Positions 39,850-48,584 of a stretch of DNA of 64,000 nt are shown here, in pieces; position 1 is the first letter of the stretch, and every line of letters starts with the position of its first letter. Position numbers and translations under genes: made by a program. The stretch spans positions 1 to 64,000 of the forward strand of contig NZ_DASTAT010000034.1 of NCBI RefSeq assembly GCF_035712445.1. The letters run 5' to 3'. Origin of the DNA: Oligoflexus sp. (lineage in GTDB: Bacteria > Bdellovibrionota_B > Oligoflexia > Oligoflexales > Oligoflexaceae). The notes under the pieces were generated by a model, which searched no databases, was not told where the DNA came from, and saw only the letters and a program-made list of their open reading frames with translations.

Positions 39850-41087
39850 GCCAGGCCCGCTTTGCTTGTCTTCAATGCGAAAAAACTTATGATTGGCTTG
39901 AACTCCGTTATGCCTGTGACTGCGGTGGACTGCTCGAAGTCAAGCATGATGATGCCGCGTTGCGCAAACTTCCCGAGCTTTCTGAGCAGCGCCTGACCTC
40001 GCGCAAACCCTATGATCGCAGTGGCGTCTGGCGTTTCCGCGAGGGTGTTCTGCCCCTTGCTGAATCCATGATCGTGACGCAGCCGGAAGGCCAGACACCG
40101 ATCTATGAAAGTCCAGTCCTGAATCAATGGGCCGGTCAGCATCGTTTAAGTCTGAAGCACGAAGGCGAAAACCCCACCGGATCCTTTAAAGATCGCGGCA
40201 TGACCGCCGCCGTATCCATGGCCAAGCGCCTCGGCATGCCGGTGGTGGCCTGCGCATCCACCGGAAATACCAGCTCATCCCTTGCAGCCTATGCGGCCCG
40301 CGCGGGGCTCAAGGCCATCGTTTTTCTTCCCGCGGGCAAGGTGAGTCAGGGGAAGATGGCCCAGACTTTGGGATATGGAGCCAAGGGTTTGGCCATCCGC
40401 GGTGACTTCGATGATGCCATGCAGATCGTTCGAGATCTGGCGGCTGCGGGACGCGTTTACATGGTGAACTCGCTCAATCCGCATCGGATTGAAGGGCAGA
40501 AGACCATCATCTGGGAAATGCTGCAGGATCGCAACTGGAAGGCTCCTGATTGGATCGTGGTGCCGGGTGGCAACCTGGGCAATACGAGTGCCTTTGGCAA
40601 AGCGATTGATGAAGCGTACGCCTGGGGCTGGATCACCAAGAAACCGCGCATCGCGACCATCCAGGCGGAAGGCGCGAATCCCTTTTTCAGAAGTTACAAT
40701 CGCGATTTTGCCAGCCTCGAAGCCATCACGGCGGAAACCGTGGCCACCGCGATCCGTATCGGCTTTCCTGTGAACTATCCGCGCGCCGTGCGATCTATTC
40801 TGAATACCAACGGTATCGTCGCCGATGTCACCGATGCCGAAATCATGGCTGCGAAGGTGGTCATTGATCATGCGGGCATCGGCTGTGAGCCGGCGAGTGC
40901 CGCAACGCTTGCGGGTGTGAAGAAACTCGTTAAAAAAGGCATCATCGGGACCGAAGAGGATGTGGTGCTCGTGCTCACAGGGCATATGCTCAAGGACCCG
41001 GATGCGATTTTGAAGGCTCAGACGCTTGACTGCACGGAAATCGATGCGGATGCCAACGCCATTGTCCGAGCCTTGGATCGGGTATGA
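39846..41087 (+). CDS. thrC: Threonine synthase
   Basis: This 413-residue PLP enzyme converts O-phosphohomoserine to threonine. A small N-terminal zinc-ribbon-like segment (CLQCEKTYDWLELRYACDCGG) precedes the fold, as in the archaeal/plant-type class. The PLP lysine is in ENPTGSFKDRGMT, the substrate loop is CASTGNTSSSLAAYAARAG, and the phosphate loop is VPGGNLGNTSAFGKA. It ends 8 bases from the converging small membrane-protein gene. Confidence 0.94.
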   Translation: MSQARFACLQCEKTYDWLELRYACDCGGLLEVKHDDAALRKLPELSEQRLTSRKPYDRSGVWRFREGVLPLAESMIVTQPEGQTPIYESPVLNQWAGQHRLSLKHEGENPTGSFKDRGMTAAVSMAKRLGMPVVACASTGNTSSSLAAYAARAGLKAIVFLPAGKVSQGKMAQTLGYGAKGLAIRGDFDDAMQIVRDLAAAGRVYMVNSLNPHRIEGQKTIIWEMLQDRNWKAPDWIVVPGGNLGNTSAFGKAIDEAYAWGWITKKPRIATIQAEGANPFFRSYNRDFASLEAITAETVATAIRIGFPVNYPRAVRSILNTNGIVADVTDAEIMAAKVVIDHAGIGCEPASAATLAGVKKLVKKGIIGTEEDVVLVLTGHMLKDPDAILKAQTLDCTEIDADANAIVRALDRV

Positions 41088-41094
41088 GGCCCCT

Positions 41095-41316
41095 TCAATG
41101 CTTGAAAGCGGTTACGAGGCCGTAGATGGCCAGGAAGATCAGAATCACAACGGTTAGAAAAGGACTGGCGATCAGAATGATGCCGACCAGTCCAATACCA
41201 AGCCCCATGGCGAGTATTCCACCCAGAATCAAAACAGTCATCTGCAGGAATTTTCGGGTGCCGCTCGAATGCTCTTGATTCAGCCACTGCTTGATCGCCT
41301 CGGCGATAGAACTCAT
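41095..41316 (-). CDS. Small membrane protein
   Basis: This 73-residue protein has an amphipathic N-terminus (IAEAIKQWLNQEHSSGTRK) and two hydrophobic segments (about 28-46 and 50-70) separated by a short turn. It is a helical hairpin probably in the inner membrane, and I recognise no family. ATG 41316 is used; a much longer frame upstream runs through the CPXCG gene in another phase. It is the last gene of the protease-CPXCG run. Confidence 0.65.
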   Translation of the reverse strand: MSSIAEAIKQWLNQEHSSGTRKFLQMTVLILGGILAMGLGIGLVGIILIASPFLTVVILIFLAIYGLVTAFKH

Positions 41317-41329
41317 AACGGATTTTCCT

Positions 41330-41509
41330 TCAGCTGCGCAGGGCCTGAACCTTGACCTGTCCAGAACGTCCAATGCGATAGACCAGCATAATCGGTCGGC
41401 AGCAGACCTGGCAGTCCTCGATATAATTGGTCGCGCCGGATGAAAGATCGAAAAACGTGACAAAGACTTCGCCGCACCAGGGGCACTGTACATTCACGGG
41501 TTCTTCCAT
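41330..41509 (-). CDS. CPXCG-motif cysteine-rich zinc-ribbon protein
   Basis: This 59-residue protein is easily missed because of its length. It starts MEEPVNVQCPWCGEVF and contains YIEDCQVCCRPI; cysteines C9, C12, C33 and C36 (plus C37) form a likely zinc ribbon. The CPxCG ... ED-C-x2-C-C-RP pattern is that of the CPXCG-motif family found widely in proteobacteria, with no established function. GGAGG lies 6 bases before the ATG. It begins 18 bases after the LRR-protease stop and ends 13 bases before the small membrane protein. Confidence 0.85.
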   Translation of the reverse strand: MEEPVNVQCPWCGEVFVTFFDLSSGATNYIEDCQVCCRPIMLVYRIGRSGQVKVQALRS

Positions 41510-41527
41510 CCAGGTCCTCCTGCCGGT

Positions 41528-43969
41528 TCAACGGAAGGACAACTGTCCCTCCGCACCTTTGGCTCGGGCTGAGCCTGGGAAAATAATGGGGCCATTCTGA
41601 GAAAAATTCAACCATTCGAAACGGCAGGCATCCGCATTGCCGGCAATAGGACAGGTCCTGTCCTTCAGAGGATTATTGATAGCCTCCAGATACTCCAGCT
41701 TAGGCAAGGCCTTGAGCGCGGCGATGTCTTCGATGAAATTGTCATTCAGAATGACGACCTTGAGCGAGGTGAAGGGCAAAAGTTCCTGCACGCTGCTCAG
41801 GGAATTCCTGGTCAGATTGATCTCGATCAGCTTGGGCAGATTGCGCATACCCTGGAGCGTCTTGAGGCCCTCACCTTTGGTGTTCTGCAGAACGAGACGC
41901 TTCAAGGCGGGCAGATCCGCGAGTCCTTCCAGGTTGACCAAAGGGTTATTGCTGAGGTCCACGTACTGAAGTCGGGGCAGTCCCGCAAGTGGCTGAAGGG
42001 ACGTGAGCTTATTGTTTTCAAGGTTCAGGCGGGACATCTGCGTCAGCTGTGAAAGATCCGGCAAAGCCGTGAGGGCGTTGTTGGCCATCGACAGATTTTC
42101 AAGCATCGGCAGGGCATTGAGGACGACAGTATCCATCTGGGTGTTTTCAGCGATTTCCAGGTAATGGACCTTCGGCAAGGCAAAAGGCAGCGTGAAACGC
42201 GTCAGGCCGGCGTTCGCGAAGATCGACCCTTCCTCAAGTGCAGGCCAGTTCCCAGCTTTGACATCACCTGCGATGTCCGATGCATACACAAAAATCCGTT
42301 TCATGCGGGGAGCATCAGCGGGAAGCGCTTTCAAACCTGTCACTTCGAGAAGATCCAGCGATTCCAATTCGCTCCACTGAGCGGGTAAATTACGGAGAGC
42401 CAACTTGTTTAAAAAGAGGACCCGCACCTTGCTCAGGGGCGTAAGGTCCAAAGGTTCGCTCAAAGTCAAAGAGTCCAGGCGCAGCTCATCCAGGGATAGG
42501 CTATTGAAGTCAGGCAGGGTCGGGAGATTCACATAAGCCAGGTCCAGGACTCTCAGATTTTTCAACTGGCTCAGATTACTGAAGTCGAGCGGCACGCTCG
42601 GGTTCTGCAGGCGCAGGTTTTCCAGCAGCGGAAAGGCCGCAATACGCAAAGGTTCGGCTTTGATGCGGGCCTGCCGTTCGGAAAGCACATTGTCGATGAT
42701 CGTCAGTTTTTTCAAACTGGTGAGCGCCGCCAAGGGGCTAAGGTCCTGGATCGCATGATCGGAGAGGGTCAGCTCCTCAAGCCCCATATCAGCGAGGGCG
42801 CGCAGGGGGCGAATGTCCTCAAGGCGCGCGCTGTCGATGAAGGTTGAGGGATCAAAGCCGCCGATTTCGAGCTTCTTTTGCTCGGCCAGCATTTTACGGA
42901 GCCAGCTGTCCGCGCTTTCGCAATTTTCAAAAATCTCGCGGGCTCCGGCCTCATCTCCGCTTTGGATGCGGTAATCACTGACTATGCGCAGAATTCTTTG
43001 GACCGTGAACCATGCGGGATCCTCATGATTATTATACTGGCACCAGCCCAGGAAATCCTTGGGTTCCTCGGTCAGCACATCCAGACTTTCCGTAGGCATG
43101 CGTGGATTGATGGACGCATCATAGGCGAGTTTCACACCCGAGGTATCTTCGATCCACTGGACGAAATCGCCCACGAAATTATAAATGGCTTCGCCCGTAT
43201 CGCAGATGGTCTCAAGCTGCTCGGGCACCAGGATGCGATCCCAGCCCATGAAGTCACCAACCAGATACCACTGATCATTTTCTTTCACATAGGCGGGTCC
43301 GCCCGAATCGCCGAAGCATGGTCCGTGATCAGGACGTGGTCCGATCACGATCAGATTGAAAAGACGCCCATGATTGACGAATTCACGCACATTGGTGTCG
43401 ACATAGAGAAGTTTTCCGCCCTGGCAGCTTGCATCATCAAAGGCGCATTGCGAAGCGGTGCGACCATAGCCGGCAATGGAGATCGGGGTCTTGGCCGCGA
43501 AGGCGGCTGGCTGATGCCAGATTTCCACGGGCTTGAATCCGGCGGGAATATCCCCCTGGAAGCGCACCCAGGCGATGTCAAAATTGGATTCGAATTTTTG
43601 AAATTTTTTGAAGGTGGCCAGCTCTTCCGCATCCCGGAGAACGGCTGAGTCAGCTTTGGTGTCCTGGCCGAAAAGGATTTGGAAATCCTGGGGCCGCTTA
43701 TCGAAGACGCAGTGTGCGGCGGTGACAATCAAATGCTCCGCCACCAATGTTCCTGAACAAAAATGATTGTGAGAATTTTTATCTACGAGGGCGACAGCAC
43801 TGTAAGACGCGGGATGCTCAGCCGTGGGAATGCTTCCGTTCACCATGCGCAGCGCGGAGCTCTCCGTATTCGTCGAGCGGTCACACATCAGGAGAAAGGC
43901 GGGCACGAGCAGGATAAATGAACCAAAGAGACCGTGAAGGATGGGGCGTTGGCGTATTTTTTTTAGCAT
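41528..43969 (-). CDS. Trypsin-family protease with leucine-rich-repeat tail, probable lipoprotein
   Basis: This is an 813-residue protein. An N-terminal export segment ends at C29 (FLLMC), which may be lipidated although the box is imperfect. A chymotrypsin-fold domain (about 43-275) has H86 in VTAAHC, D131 in NFDIAWV and S222 in CFGDSGGP. From about residue 385 to 790 there are many leucine-rich repeats (LxxLxLxxNxLxxL), as in LSRLNLENNKLTSLQPL. Repeats probably bind a partner or substrate. ATG 43969 is chosen because GGAG precedes it; the upstream frame is non-coding. Confidence 0.88.
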   Translation of the reverse strand: MLKKIRQRPILHGLFGSFILLVPAFLLMCDRSTNTESSALRMVNGSIPTAEHPASYSAVALVDKNSHNHFCSGTLVAEHLIVTAAHCVFDKRPQDFQILFGQDTKADSAVLRDAEELATFKKFQKFESNFDIAWVRFQGDIPAGFKPVEIWHQPAAFAAKTPISIAGYGRTASQCAFDDASCQGGKLLYVDTNVREFVNHGRLFNLIVIGPRPDHGPCFGDSGGPAYVKENDQWYLVGDFMGWDRILVPEQLETICDTGEAIYNFVGDFVQWIEDTSGVKLAYDASINPRMPTESLDVLTEEPKDFLGWCQYNNHEDPAWFTVQRILRIVSDYRIQSGDEAGAREIFENCESADSWLRKMLAEQKKLEIGGFDPSTFIDSARLEDIRPLRALADMGLEELTLSDHAIQDLSPLAALTSLKKLTIIDNVLSERQARIKAEPLRIAAFPLLENLRLQNPSVPLDFSNLSQLKNLRVLDLAYVNLPTLPDFNSLSLDELRLDSLTLSEPLDLTPLSKVRVLFLNKLALRNLPAQWSELESLDLLEVTGLKALPADAPRMKRIFVYASDIAGDVKAGNWPALEEGSIFANAGLTRFTLPFALPKVHYLEIAENTQMDTVVLNALPMLENLSMANNALTALPDLSQLTQMSRLNLENNKLTSLQPLAGLPRLQYVDLSNNPLVNLEGLADLPALKRLVLQNTKGEGLKTLQGMRNLPKLIEINLTRNSLSSVQELLPFTSLKVVILNDNFIEDIAALKALPKLEYLEAINNPLKDRTCPIAGNADACRFEWLNFSQNGPIIFPGSARAKGAEGQLSFR

Positions 43970-44168
43970 AGGCTTGGAACTCCTCGGTGCTGACTTCTTT
44001 CGTGCGTGGTGCACGCTTCGTGCCACGAGCATTCCATTCAGCACAGTATGCTGAGCGCAGAAAGCCAATCTCCCTTGCGTGGAATCCTTCGTTATGCGAC
44101 GGCATATCGCGTTATTCCGCGTGTAAGCAAGCTTTTTTTGGATCTTGGCCGCTTGGCAAGTATTCCCA

Positions 44169-44197
44169 TTTACAGAAAACTTCTTTGAGACTATGTT
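44169..44197 (+). promoter_or_regulatory. Candidate promoter for the divergent trypsin gene
   Basis: TTTACA (44169-44174), 17 bases, then TATGTT (44192-44197), ending 37 bases before the ATG at 44235. Confidence 0.45.
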
Positions 44198-44234
44198 CAA
44201 CGCAGATTCATTTGATTTCACGAAGGGAGATTCC

Positions 44235-45056
44235 ATGCGCGATCGAGTTGGCAATCTGCTGCAAAGTTTTTCCTTAGCCCTCGTCTGCACTTTCTACCTG
44301 ACCGCTTGCGATCAAGCGAACGATCGCAGCTCGTTGAAACTGACGAATGCTATTGAGACCGACAGTGCGGCTTTTCCCGCAGTTGTGCAACTGATGACGA
44401 AGAGCGAGACCGACTCCCGCTTTTGCACCGGCTTCTTCGTTAATGAATATCAGGTTTTGACAGCGGCCCATTGCGTGAAGGATCTGACTCCGGAGCAGCC
44501 TGATCTGTATCTGGTGGCAGGAGGAAATGAGACAACTCAGCAGCGAGCGGCGAAAGCTCTTCGTTTCTATGTGCACACTGATTTTGAACGCGGTCTCGAT
44601 CGCGTAGCCAATCCATATGATGTCGCTGTGGTTGAGTTTCCCGCGGGAACAGCGCTGGATACCATCCGTCTGAGTTCACGCACGCCGCGAGTCAACGATG
44701 CGGTGACGATGGTTGGTTATGGTTCGGATCAAAATACGCCAGGCGTTCATTCCACGGCCGCGGGTGAGATCACCGGCACGAAGCGTTATGGTCAGAACTC
44801 CATCAAGGGTTCCGCCGATGGCATTCTGAGCGTCGTAGGTGTGGCTAAGACGAAGCCAGGCATCCAGAAGGGTCAGTACGTGGCCACCGCGCAGGGCGAC
44901 TCAGGAGGCCCCATTCTGATGAATTCAGAGGTAGTCGGCATGATGGTCGCTGTTGATGTGCGCCAAGGTGGTGCGGGTCAGGTTTCAAGCGTTTCGTATG
45001 CGATTGATATGAACAGCCCAGCGGTCCGCGAATTTTTGGACAGCGTTTTGGATTGA
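44235..45056 (+). CDS. Trypsin-family serine protease lipoprotein
   Basis: This 273-residue protein has a signal peptide ending in the lipobox LTAC (C25), so it is probably lipid-anchored in the outer membrane or periplasm. The catalytic triad is H79 (LTAAHC), D129 (NPYDVAVVEF) and S223 (AQGDSGGP). It is divergent from the LRR protease, and both start with a similar trypsin domain, suggesting duplication. AGGGAG precedes the ATG; longer in-frame starts are rejected. A strong terminator follows. Confidence 0.92.
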   Translation: MRDRVGNLLQSFSLALVCTFYLTACDQANDRSSLKLTNAIETDSAAFPAVVQLMTKSETDSRFCTGFFVNEYQVLTAAHCVKDLTPEQPDLYLVAGGNETTQQRAAKALRFYVHTDFERGLDRVANPYDVAVVEFPAGTALDTIRLSSRTPRVNDAVTMVGYGSDQNTPGVHSTAAGEITGTKRYGQNSIKGSADGILSVVGVAKTKPGIQKGQYVATAQGDSGGPILMNSEVVGMMVAVDVRQGGAGQVSSVSYAIDMNSPAVREFLDSVLD

Positions 45057-45065
45057 GGTGTAAAG

Positions 45066-45094
45066 CCCAGGCGTCGCAGCCTGGGATTTTTTTT
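45066..45094 (+). terminator. Terminator after the trypsin gene
   Basis: A perfect 7-bp stem CCCAGGC / GCCTGGG with a 6-base loop is followed by A and eight T's. Confidence 0.9.
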
Positions 45095-45421
45095 GTGCTG
45101 GTCCTGGCGGATTCCATGCGAGGACGCGGAGCGGTCGACCCAGGCGATAAAATTCCTCTGTGAACAGAACGCTGCCCCGAACGATCAACACGGATGTTTC
45201 CTCCCCCCGCGACATATCCCCCGATTTGCTTCCAATATCGCAAAGAGCGTTCCAAAAGTATTTGGCTGTGAAATCAAGGGGCCTTGGGCTTTCCTCTGCA
45301 GCAGAGCACACAAAACTGTGGGAAGTACGGAAAACGTTTTCCGCTTTCCACACAGGACGGTCGGGCCTTTTTTTCTCGTGATTTTCCGTTGTTTGGTGGA
45401 AATTATGCAGCGGAGGTCTCA
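45095..45421. other. Gene-free stretch between the trypsin terminator and the rib/nusB cluster
   Basis: No supported gene is seen in about 330 bases. Frames on both strands here lack ribosome sites and recognisable motifs. The stretch holds a long palindrome (45318-45351) with a T7 run about 16 bases after it. That may mark the end of a small plus-strand transcript or a regulator site. Confidence 0.5.
45318..45351. repeat. Long palindrome
   Basis: The core CGGAAAACGTTTTCCG (45328-45343) is a perfect 16-bp palindrome. Outer arms GTGGGAAG / CTTTCCAC extend it to a 16-bp stem with one G-T pair and a two-base bulge. A further TTTTCCG half occurs about 40 bases downstream. Confidence 0.75.
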
Positions 45422-45520
45422 ATGAAGCTTGAACCAGCAGGCACGGCCGCGCATATCCATGCACCGGATGTGAAGGCTAAGCATCAGCCGCGGTTGAAAA
45501 CCCCGACTGATGCTGCGTGA
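45422..45520 (+). CDS. Possible 32-residue peptide
   Basis: A short frame with an exceptionally good ribosome site: GGAGG, 5 bases, ATG. The peptide is basic with His/Pro/Ala and no hydrophobic segment. Its second half coincides with a hairpin (45480-45514) that may simply end the nusB transcript on the other strand. It stops one base before the nusB stop. I recognise no family, so this may be chance. Confidence 0.25.
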   Translation: MKLEPAGTAAHIHAPDVKAKHQPRLKTPTDAA

Positions 45521-45521
45521 T

Positions 45522-45935
45522 TCATTTCTGCGCAAGCTTATCCAGGATCCCGTTGACGAAGGCACCGGAATTTTCGGTGCTGTACTTCTTCGCCAGCTCG
45601 ATGGCCTCGTTGATGACCACTTTTTTCGGTGTGTCCGTGAACAGCAGTTCATAGGCCGCGAGGCGCAGCACACAGCGGTCGATCACAGGCATACGGGCCA
45701 GGGTCCAATGCTCCGAGACGGCCTCAATCTTTTCATTGAGCCCACTCAAATTCTCAAAAATCCCTTCGACCAGCCGGCGAAAGTAAGCCTTGTGTTCCCG
45801 ATCGACCCCAAAATCAGTCATGAAGCGATCGCAGTGGTTGGCCGAAAAGAAGAACAGCTTTTCGATTTCACACTGATACAGGAACTGGAGGGCCCATTCC
45901 CGGGATTGCGCGTTGGGGTGGTGTTCACGTTGCAC
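45522..45935 (-). CDS. nusB: Transcription antitermination factor NusB
   Basis: This 137-residue helical protein joins NusE/S10 at boxA of rRNA operons to prevent early termination. SREWALQFLYQCEIEK at the start and RMPVIDRCVLRLAAYELLF, then PKKVVINEAIELAKKY and FVNGILDKLA, are NusB blocks. GTG 45935 is chosen because CGGAG lies 8 bases upstream; a TTG at 45953 overlapping ribH is possible. It is last in the ribB-ribH-nusB run, its common place in proteobacteria. Confidence 0.93.
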   Translation of the reverse strand: MQREHHPNAQSREWALQFLYQCEIEKLFFFSANHCDRFMTDFGVDREHKAYFRRLVEGIFENLSGLNEKIEAVSEHWTLARMPVIDRCVLRLAAYELLFTDTPKKVVINEAIELAKKYSTENSGAFVNGILDKLAQK

Positions 45936-45949
45936 CGAAAAACTCCGTA

Positions 45950-46381
45950 TCAATCAAATTGTTTGAGCGTTTTGACCATGGTGATGGCGGTATGGGCGGC
46001 TTCCGCGCCCTTGTTGCCAAGCTTGAGGCCCGCGCGATTCAGAGCCTGCTCCACGGTGTTGGTGGTCAGAACGCCGAAAATCGTCGGAACGCCGGTTTCA
46101 ATGCCGATATTCATAAGGCCGGACGCACAGGGTCCTGCCACATATTCAAAATGGGCTGTCTCGCCGCGAATCACCGCGCCGAGGCAGATGATGCTCGCAT
46201 AGCGTTTGGTGCGGGCAGCCTTGGCGGCTGTCACCGGAATCTCAAAAGCGCCGGGAACCCAGACCACGTCGACCGTATCCGCAAGACCCTGCTCCTGATA
46301 GACCGACAGCGCGGATTCCACCAGAGATTTGGTGATGAGTTCGTTGAAGCGGGCCGCGACGATGAGATGGCGAAGACTCAT
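45950..46381 (-). CDS. ribH: 6,7-Dimethyl-8-ribityllumazine synthase
   Basis: This 143-residue enzyme of riboflavin synthesis condenses dihydroxybutanone phosphate with the ribitylamino-pyrimidine. Blocks seen are VAARFNELITKSLVESAL, VWVPGAFEIPVTAAKAA, CLGAVIRGETAHFEYV and GVLTTNTVEQALNRAG, which contain the substrate and phosphate pockets. ATG 46381 follows GGAAGGA; the frame extends to a TTG inside ribB without a good site. It lies just after ribB, and its stop is close to the nusB start. Confidence 0.95.
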   Translation of the reverse strand: MSLRHLIVAARFNELITKSLVESALSVYQEQGLADTVDVVWVPGAFEIPVTAAKAARTKRYASIICLGAVIRGETAHFEYVAGPCASGLMNIGIETGVPTIFGVLTTNTVEQALNRAGLKLGNKGAEAAHTAITMVKTLKQFD

Positions 46382-46397
46382 GGGATACGTTCCTTCC

Positions 46398-47543
46398 TTA
46401 AAACGACTTTTGAATGATCGAATTTTCGACAATTTCCAGACCGAAGCCGGAAAGACCCTTCAGCACCATCGGCGAACTCGTATGCGCCCGCAGCCTTTTG
46501 ATGCCGAGCGCACGGATGATCTGGGCGCCAGTACCGTGCAGGCGAAGATCCATCTTGCGGCCGCTACCACCATCATTGGCGACATTGTTATAATCCGCGG
46601 CGAGCTGCTTCAGCTCGTCCTGCCATGAAGTTTGGGGATGATTCAGATAGATCAAAGCCGCCTTGTCCTGCTCTTTCAGAAGGTCGAGGCCTTTTTGCAG
46701 ACGGAAGCCCGAGCCGTTTTTCCGATCGGCGAAGACGTCGAGCAGATGATGCTGACTGTGAACGCGCACATCGACGACGCTGTTCTCGAAGTCCTTGCCT
46801 TTGATCAGGGCCAGGTGCTCAAGACCATCCAAGGTGTTGCGATAGAGCACCGCTTCGTAGTTGCCGCTGCCGGTTTTGATCGTCTCGCGCGCGACTTCCT
46901 CGACCATGGATTCGTGCATCAGGCGATACTGAATCAGATCGGCGATCGCGACGATCGGCATATTATGTTTTTCAGCGAAGATTTCCAGGTCCGGCATGCG
47001 GGCCATGGTGCCATCGTCATTCATGATCTCGCAGATCACACCGGCCCCTTTAAGACCGGCAAGACGGGCGATATCCACCGAACCTTCGGTGTGGCCGGCA
47101 CGTTCCAGGACTCCGCCTGGACGCGCGCGCAAAGGAAAGATGTGGCCTGGCACCACGATATCACCGGGGCTGGTCTGATCATGAATCGCGACCTTGATGG
47201 TATGCGCGCGATCGGCTGCGGAAATGCCGGTCGAAACACCCTCGCGGGCTTCGATGCTGACGGTGAAGGCTGTGCCTTGATCGGGGAAATGTTTGCTGCC
47301 GTCGGCCATCATGGGAAGTTTCAAATGATCGACGATGCGGGGCTCAAGCGTCAGACAGATCAGACCTCGGGCTTCCTTGGCCATGAAGTTGATGTTCTGC
47401 GGCGTCACACATTCTGCGGCTAAAACCAGGTCTCCTTCGTTTTCTCGGTCTTCATCATCGACCATTATCACCATCCCGCCCTGTTTAATGACGTCGATGG
47501 CTTTGCGTACTCTGGCGATCAGCTTATCCTGGTCTATCTGCAT
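46398..47543 (-). CDS. ribB: 3,4-Dihydroxy-2-butanone-4-phosphate synthase with degenerate RibA-like domain
   Basis: This is a 381-residue protein. Residues 1-~215 are a normal RibB domain ([44 protein letters not shown]), which makes the four-carbon unit of riboflavin. The rest aligns with GTP cyclohydrolase II. At [13 protein letters not shown], however, the cysteine after VRVHS is gone, the later C-x-C zinc ligands are missing, and no QEGRGIGL motif is present. The second domain is therefore probably inactive, like hybrid RibBX proteins. ATG 47543 follows GGATAAAGGG. No FMN riboswitch is visible upstream. Confidence 0.88.
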   Translation of the reverse strand: MQIDQDKLIARVRKAIDVIKQGGMVIMVDDEDRENEGDLVLAAECVTPQNINFMAKEARGLICLTLEPRIVDHLKLPMMADGSKHFPDQGTAFTVSIEAREGVSTGISAADRAHTIKVAIHDQTSPGDIVVPGHIFPLRARPGGVLERAGHTEGSVDIARLAGLKGAGVICEIMNDDGTMARMPDLEIFAEKHNMPIVAIADLIQYRLMHESMVEEVARETIKTGSGNYEAVLYRNTLDGLEHLALIKGKDFENSVVDVRVHSQHHLLDVFADRKNGSGFRLQKGLDLLKEQDKAALIYLNHPQTSWQDELKQLAADYNNVANDGGSGRKMDLRLHGTGAQIIRALGIKRLRAHTSSPMVLKGLSGFGLEIVENSIIQKSF

Positions 47544-47778
47544 GGCGATACCCTTTATCCGAGGCTGAGCGAAGGAAAACGTGGTTTTCAAAGATCACTA
47601 TGTGCGACAAAATAGCATTGTCTGTCCGATGGTCGCATCCTAGCCGAGATTCGGGGCTCTGTCCATGGAAAGTCGGGGGGTTGAAGCAGGATCCTGGGGA
47701 CCCGGATCCGTGGGTTCCGGTCAGGCTACGCCCATGCGCCGGCTGGCTTTGCGCGGGTGAGGCCAAAGGCCAGGAATG

Positions 47779-48099
47779 TCAGGGCTCTTCGAGGATCCCG
47801 CCAAGCCGATCAAAACGCTTTTCCCACATCGAGCGTCGTGCGGCTGTCCATTGTTCGAGGACAGAAAGTCCTTCCGGGACGATTTGACAGCTGCGAGTGC
47901 GACCGATTTTGCGGGTGGCGACCAGTCCGCATTCTTCGAGGAGCTGCAGATGCTGCAGAACAGCCGGAACACTGATCTTGAGCGGCTCGGCCAGCTCTGA
48001 AACGGACACCGGACCTTCGCTCACCCTCTCGACGATCGCGCGTCGGGAGGGATCGCTTAAGGCGCGGAAAACGAGATCGAGATTTTTTTGCGCGTGCAT
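47779..48099 (-). CDS. ArsR-family winged-helix repressor
   Basis: This 106-residue DNA-binding protein has the ArsR core LVFRALSDPSRRAIVERVSEGPVSVSELAE, then ISVPAVLQHLQLLEECGLVATRKIGR. It has no metal-binding CxC motif on helix 3, so it is the SdpR-like, non-metal type often paired with an AHSA1/SRPBCC gene. It lies 13 bases downstream of that gene here. ATG 48099 follows AGGAC. It probably represses its own operon through the TTAAGTA sites upstream. Confidence 0.88.
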   Translation of the reverse strand: MHAQKNLDLVFRALSDPSRRAIVERVSEGPVSVSELAEPLKISVPAVLQHLQLLEECGLVATRKIGRTRSCQIVPEGLSVLEQWTAARRSMWEKRFDRLGGILEEP

Positions 48100-48112
48100 G
48101 AAAGTCCTGCCT

Positions 48113-48574
48113 TTATGATGAACGCTTGAGTTCCTGCGCCAGTCGCTCCAGGATCTGACGCCATCCGTCTTCGCGCATTTTAAGGCCATCGGCCCCTTCA
48201 AAGAAAGCAATCTGATCACTGAAGACCAGCGTGGTGCCGCCGTCCTTCGGCACGAGTTCAAAGGTGGCGAGTGATGCGGAAATGCGCTTTCCCATAAAGG
48301 TCATCGCATAGGAAAGGACGATTCTCTGATTCGGGATGATATCGTGATAGTAGGATTCATTGCTCATCGAACCGCCTTGGGGAAAACGGATCAGTGTTTT
48401 CTCCAGACCTCCGACTCTGAAATCGAGACTATGCTCTTCGACTATCGAGCCTTCCCCTTCTGAAAACCAGCGACGTTTTTTGCCGGGATCGGAAAACGCG
48501 GCGAAGACCTTGTCCGGGGAAACAGGATAATGACGTTCAATGACGTAATGACCATGAGTGAGGGACGATTTCAT
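48113..48574 (-). CDS. SRPBCC/AHSA1-domain protein
   Basis: This 153-residue protein has the START-like ligand-binding fold of the AHSA1 group: VIERHYPVSPDKVFAAFSDPGKKRRWF at the start, then SYYHDIIPNQRIVLSYAM and a C-terminal GWRQILERLAQEL helix. Such proteins bind hydrophobic ligands and are typically encoded with a small ArsR repressor, as here. The natural ligand is unknown. GGAGG lies 5 bases before the ATG. Confidence 0.85.
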   Translation of the reverse strand: MKSSLTHGHYVIERHYPVSPDKVFAAFSDPGKKRRWFSEGEGSIVEEHSLDFRVGGLEKTLIRFPQGGSMSNESYYHDIIPNQRIVLSYAMTFMGKRISASLATFELVPKDGGTTLVFSDQIAFFEGADGLKMREDGWRQILERLAQELKRSS

Positions 48575-48584
48575 ACGAGCCTCC

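Noticed and set aside
45093..45425. 110-codon frame after the trypsin terminator
   Set aside because: No ribosome site, no motif, and it contains the long palindrome at 45318-45351.
47544..47778. FMN riboswitch upstream of ribB
   Set aside because: I looked for the conserved GGTGAAATTCC and AGTCCGGATG blocks on the minus strand and found neither.
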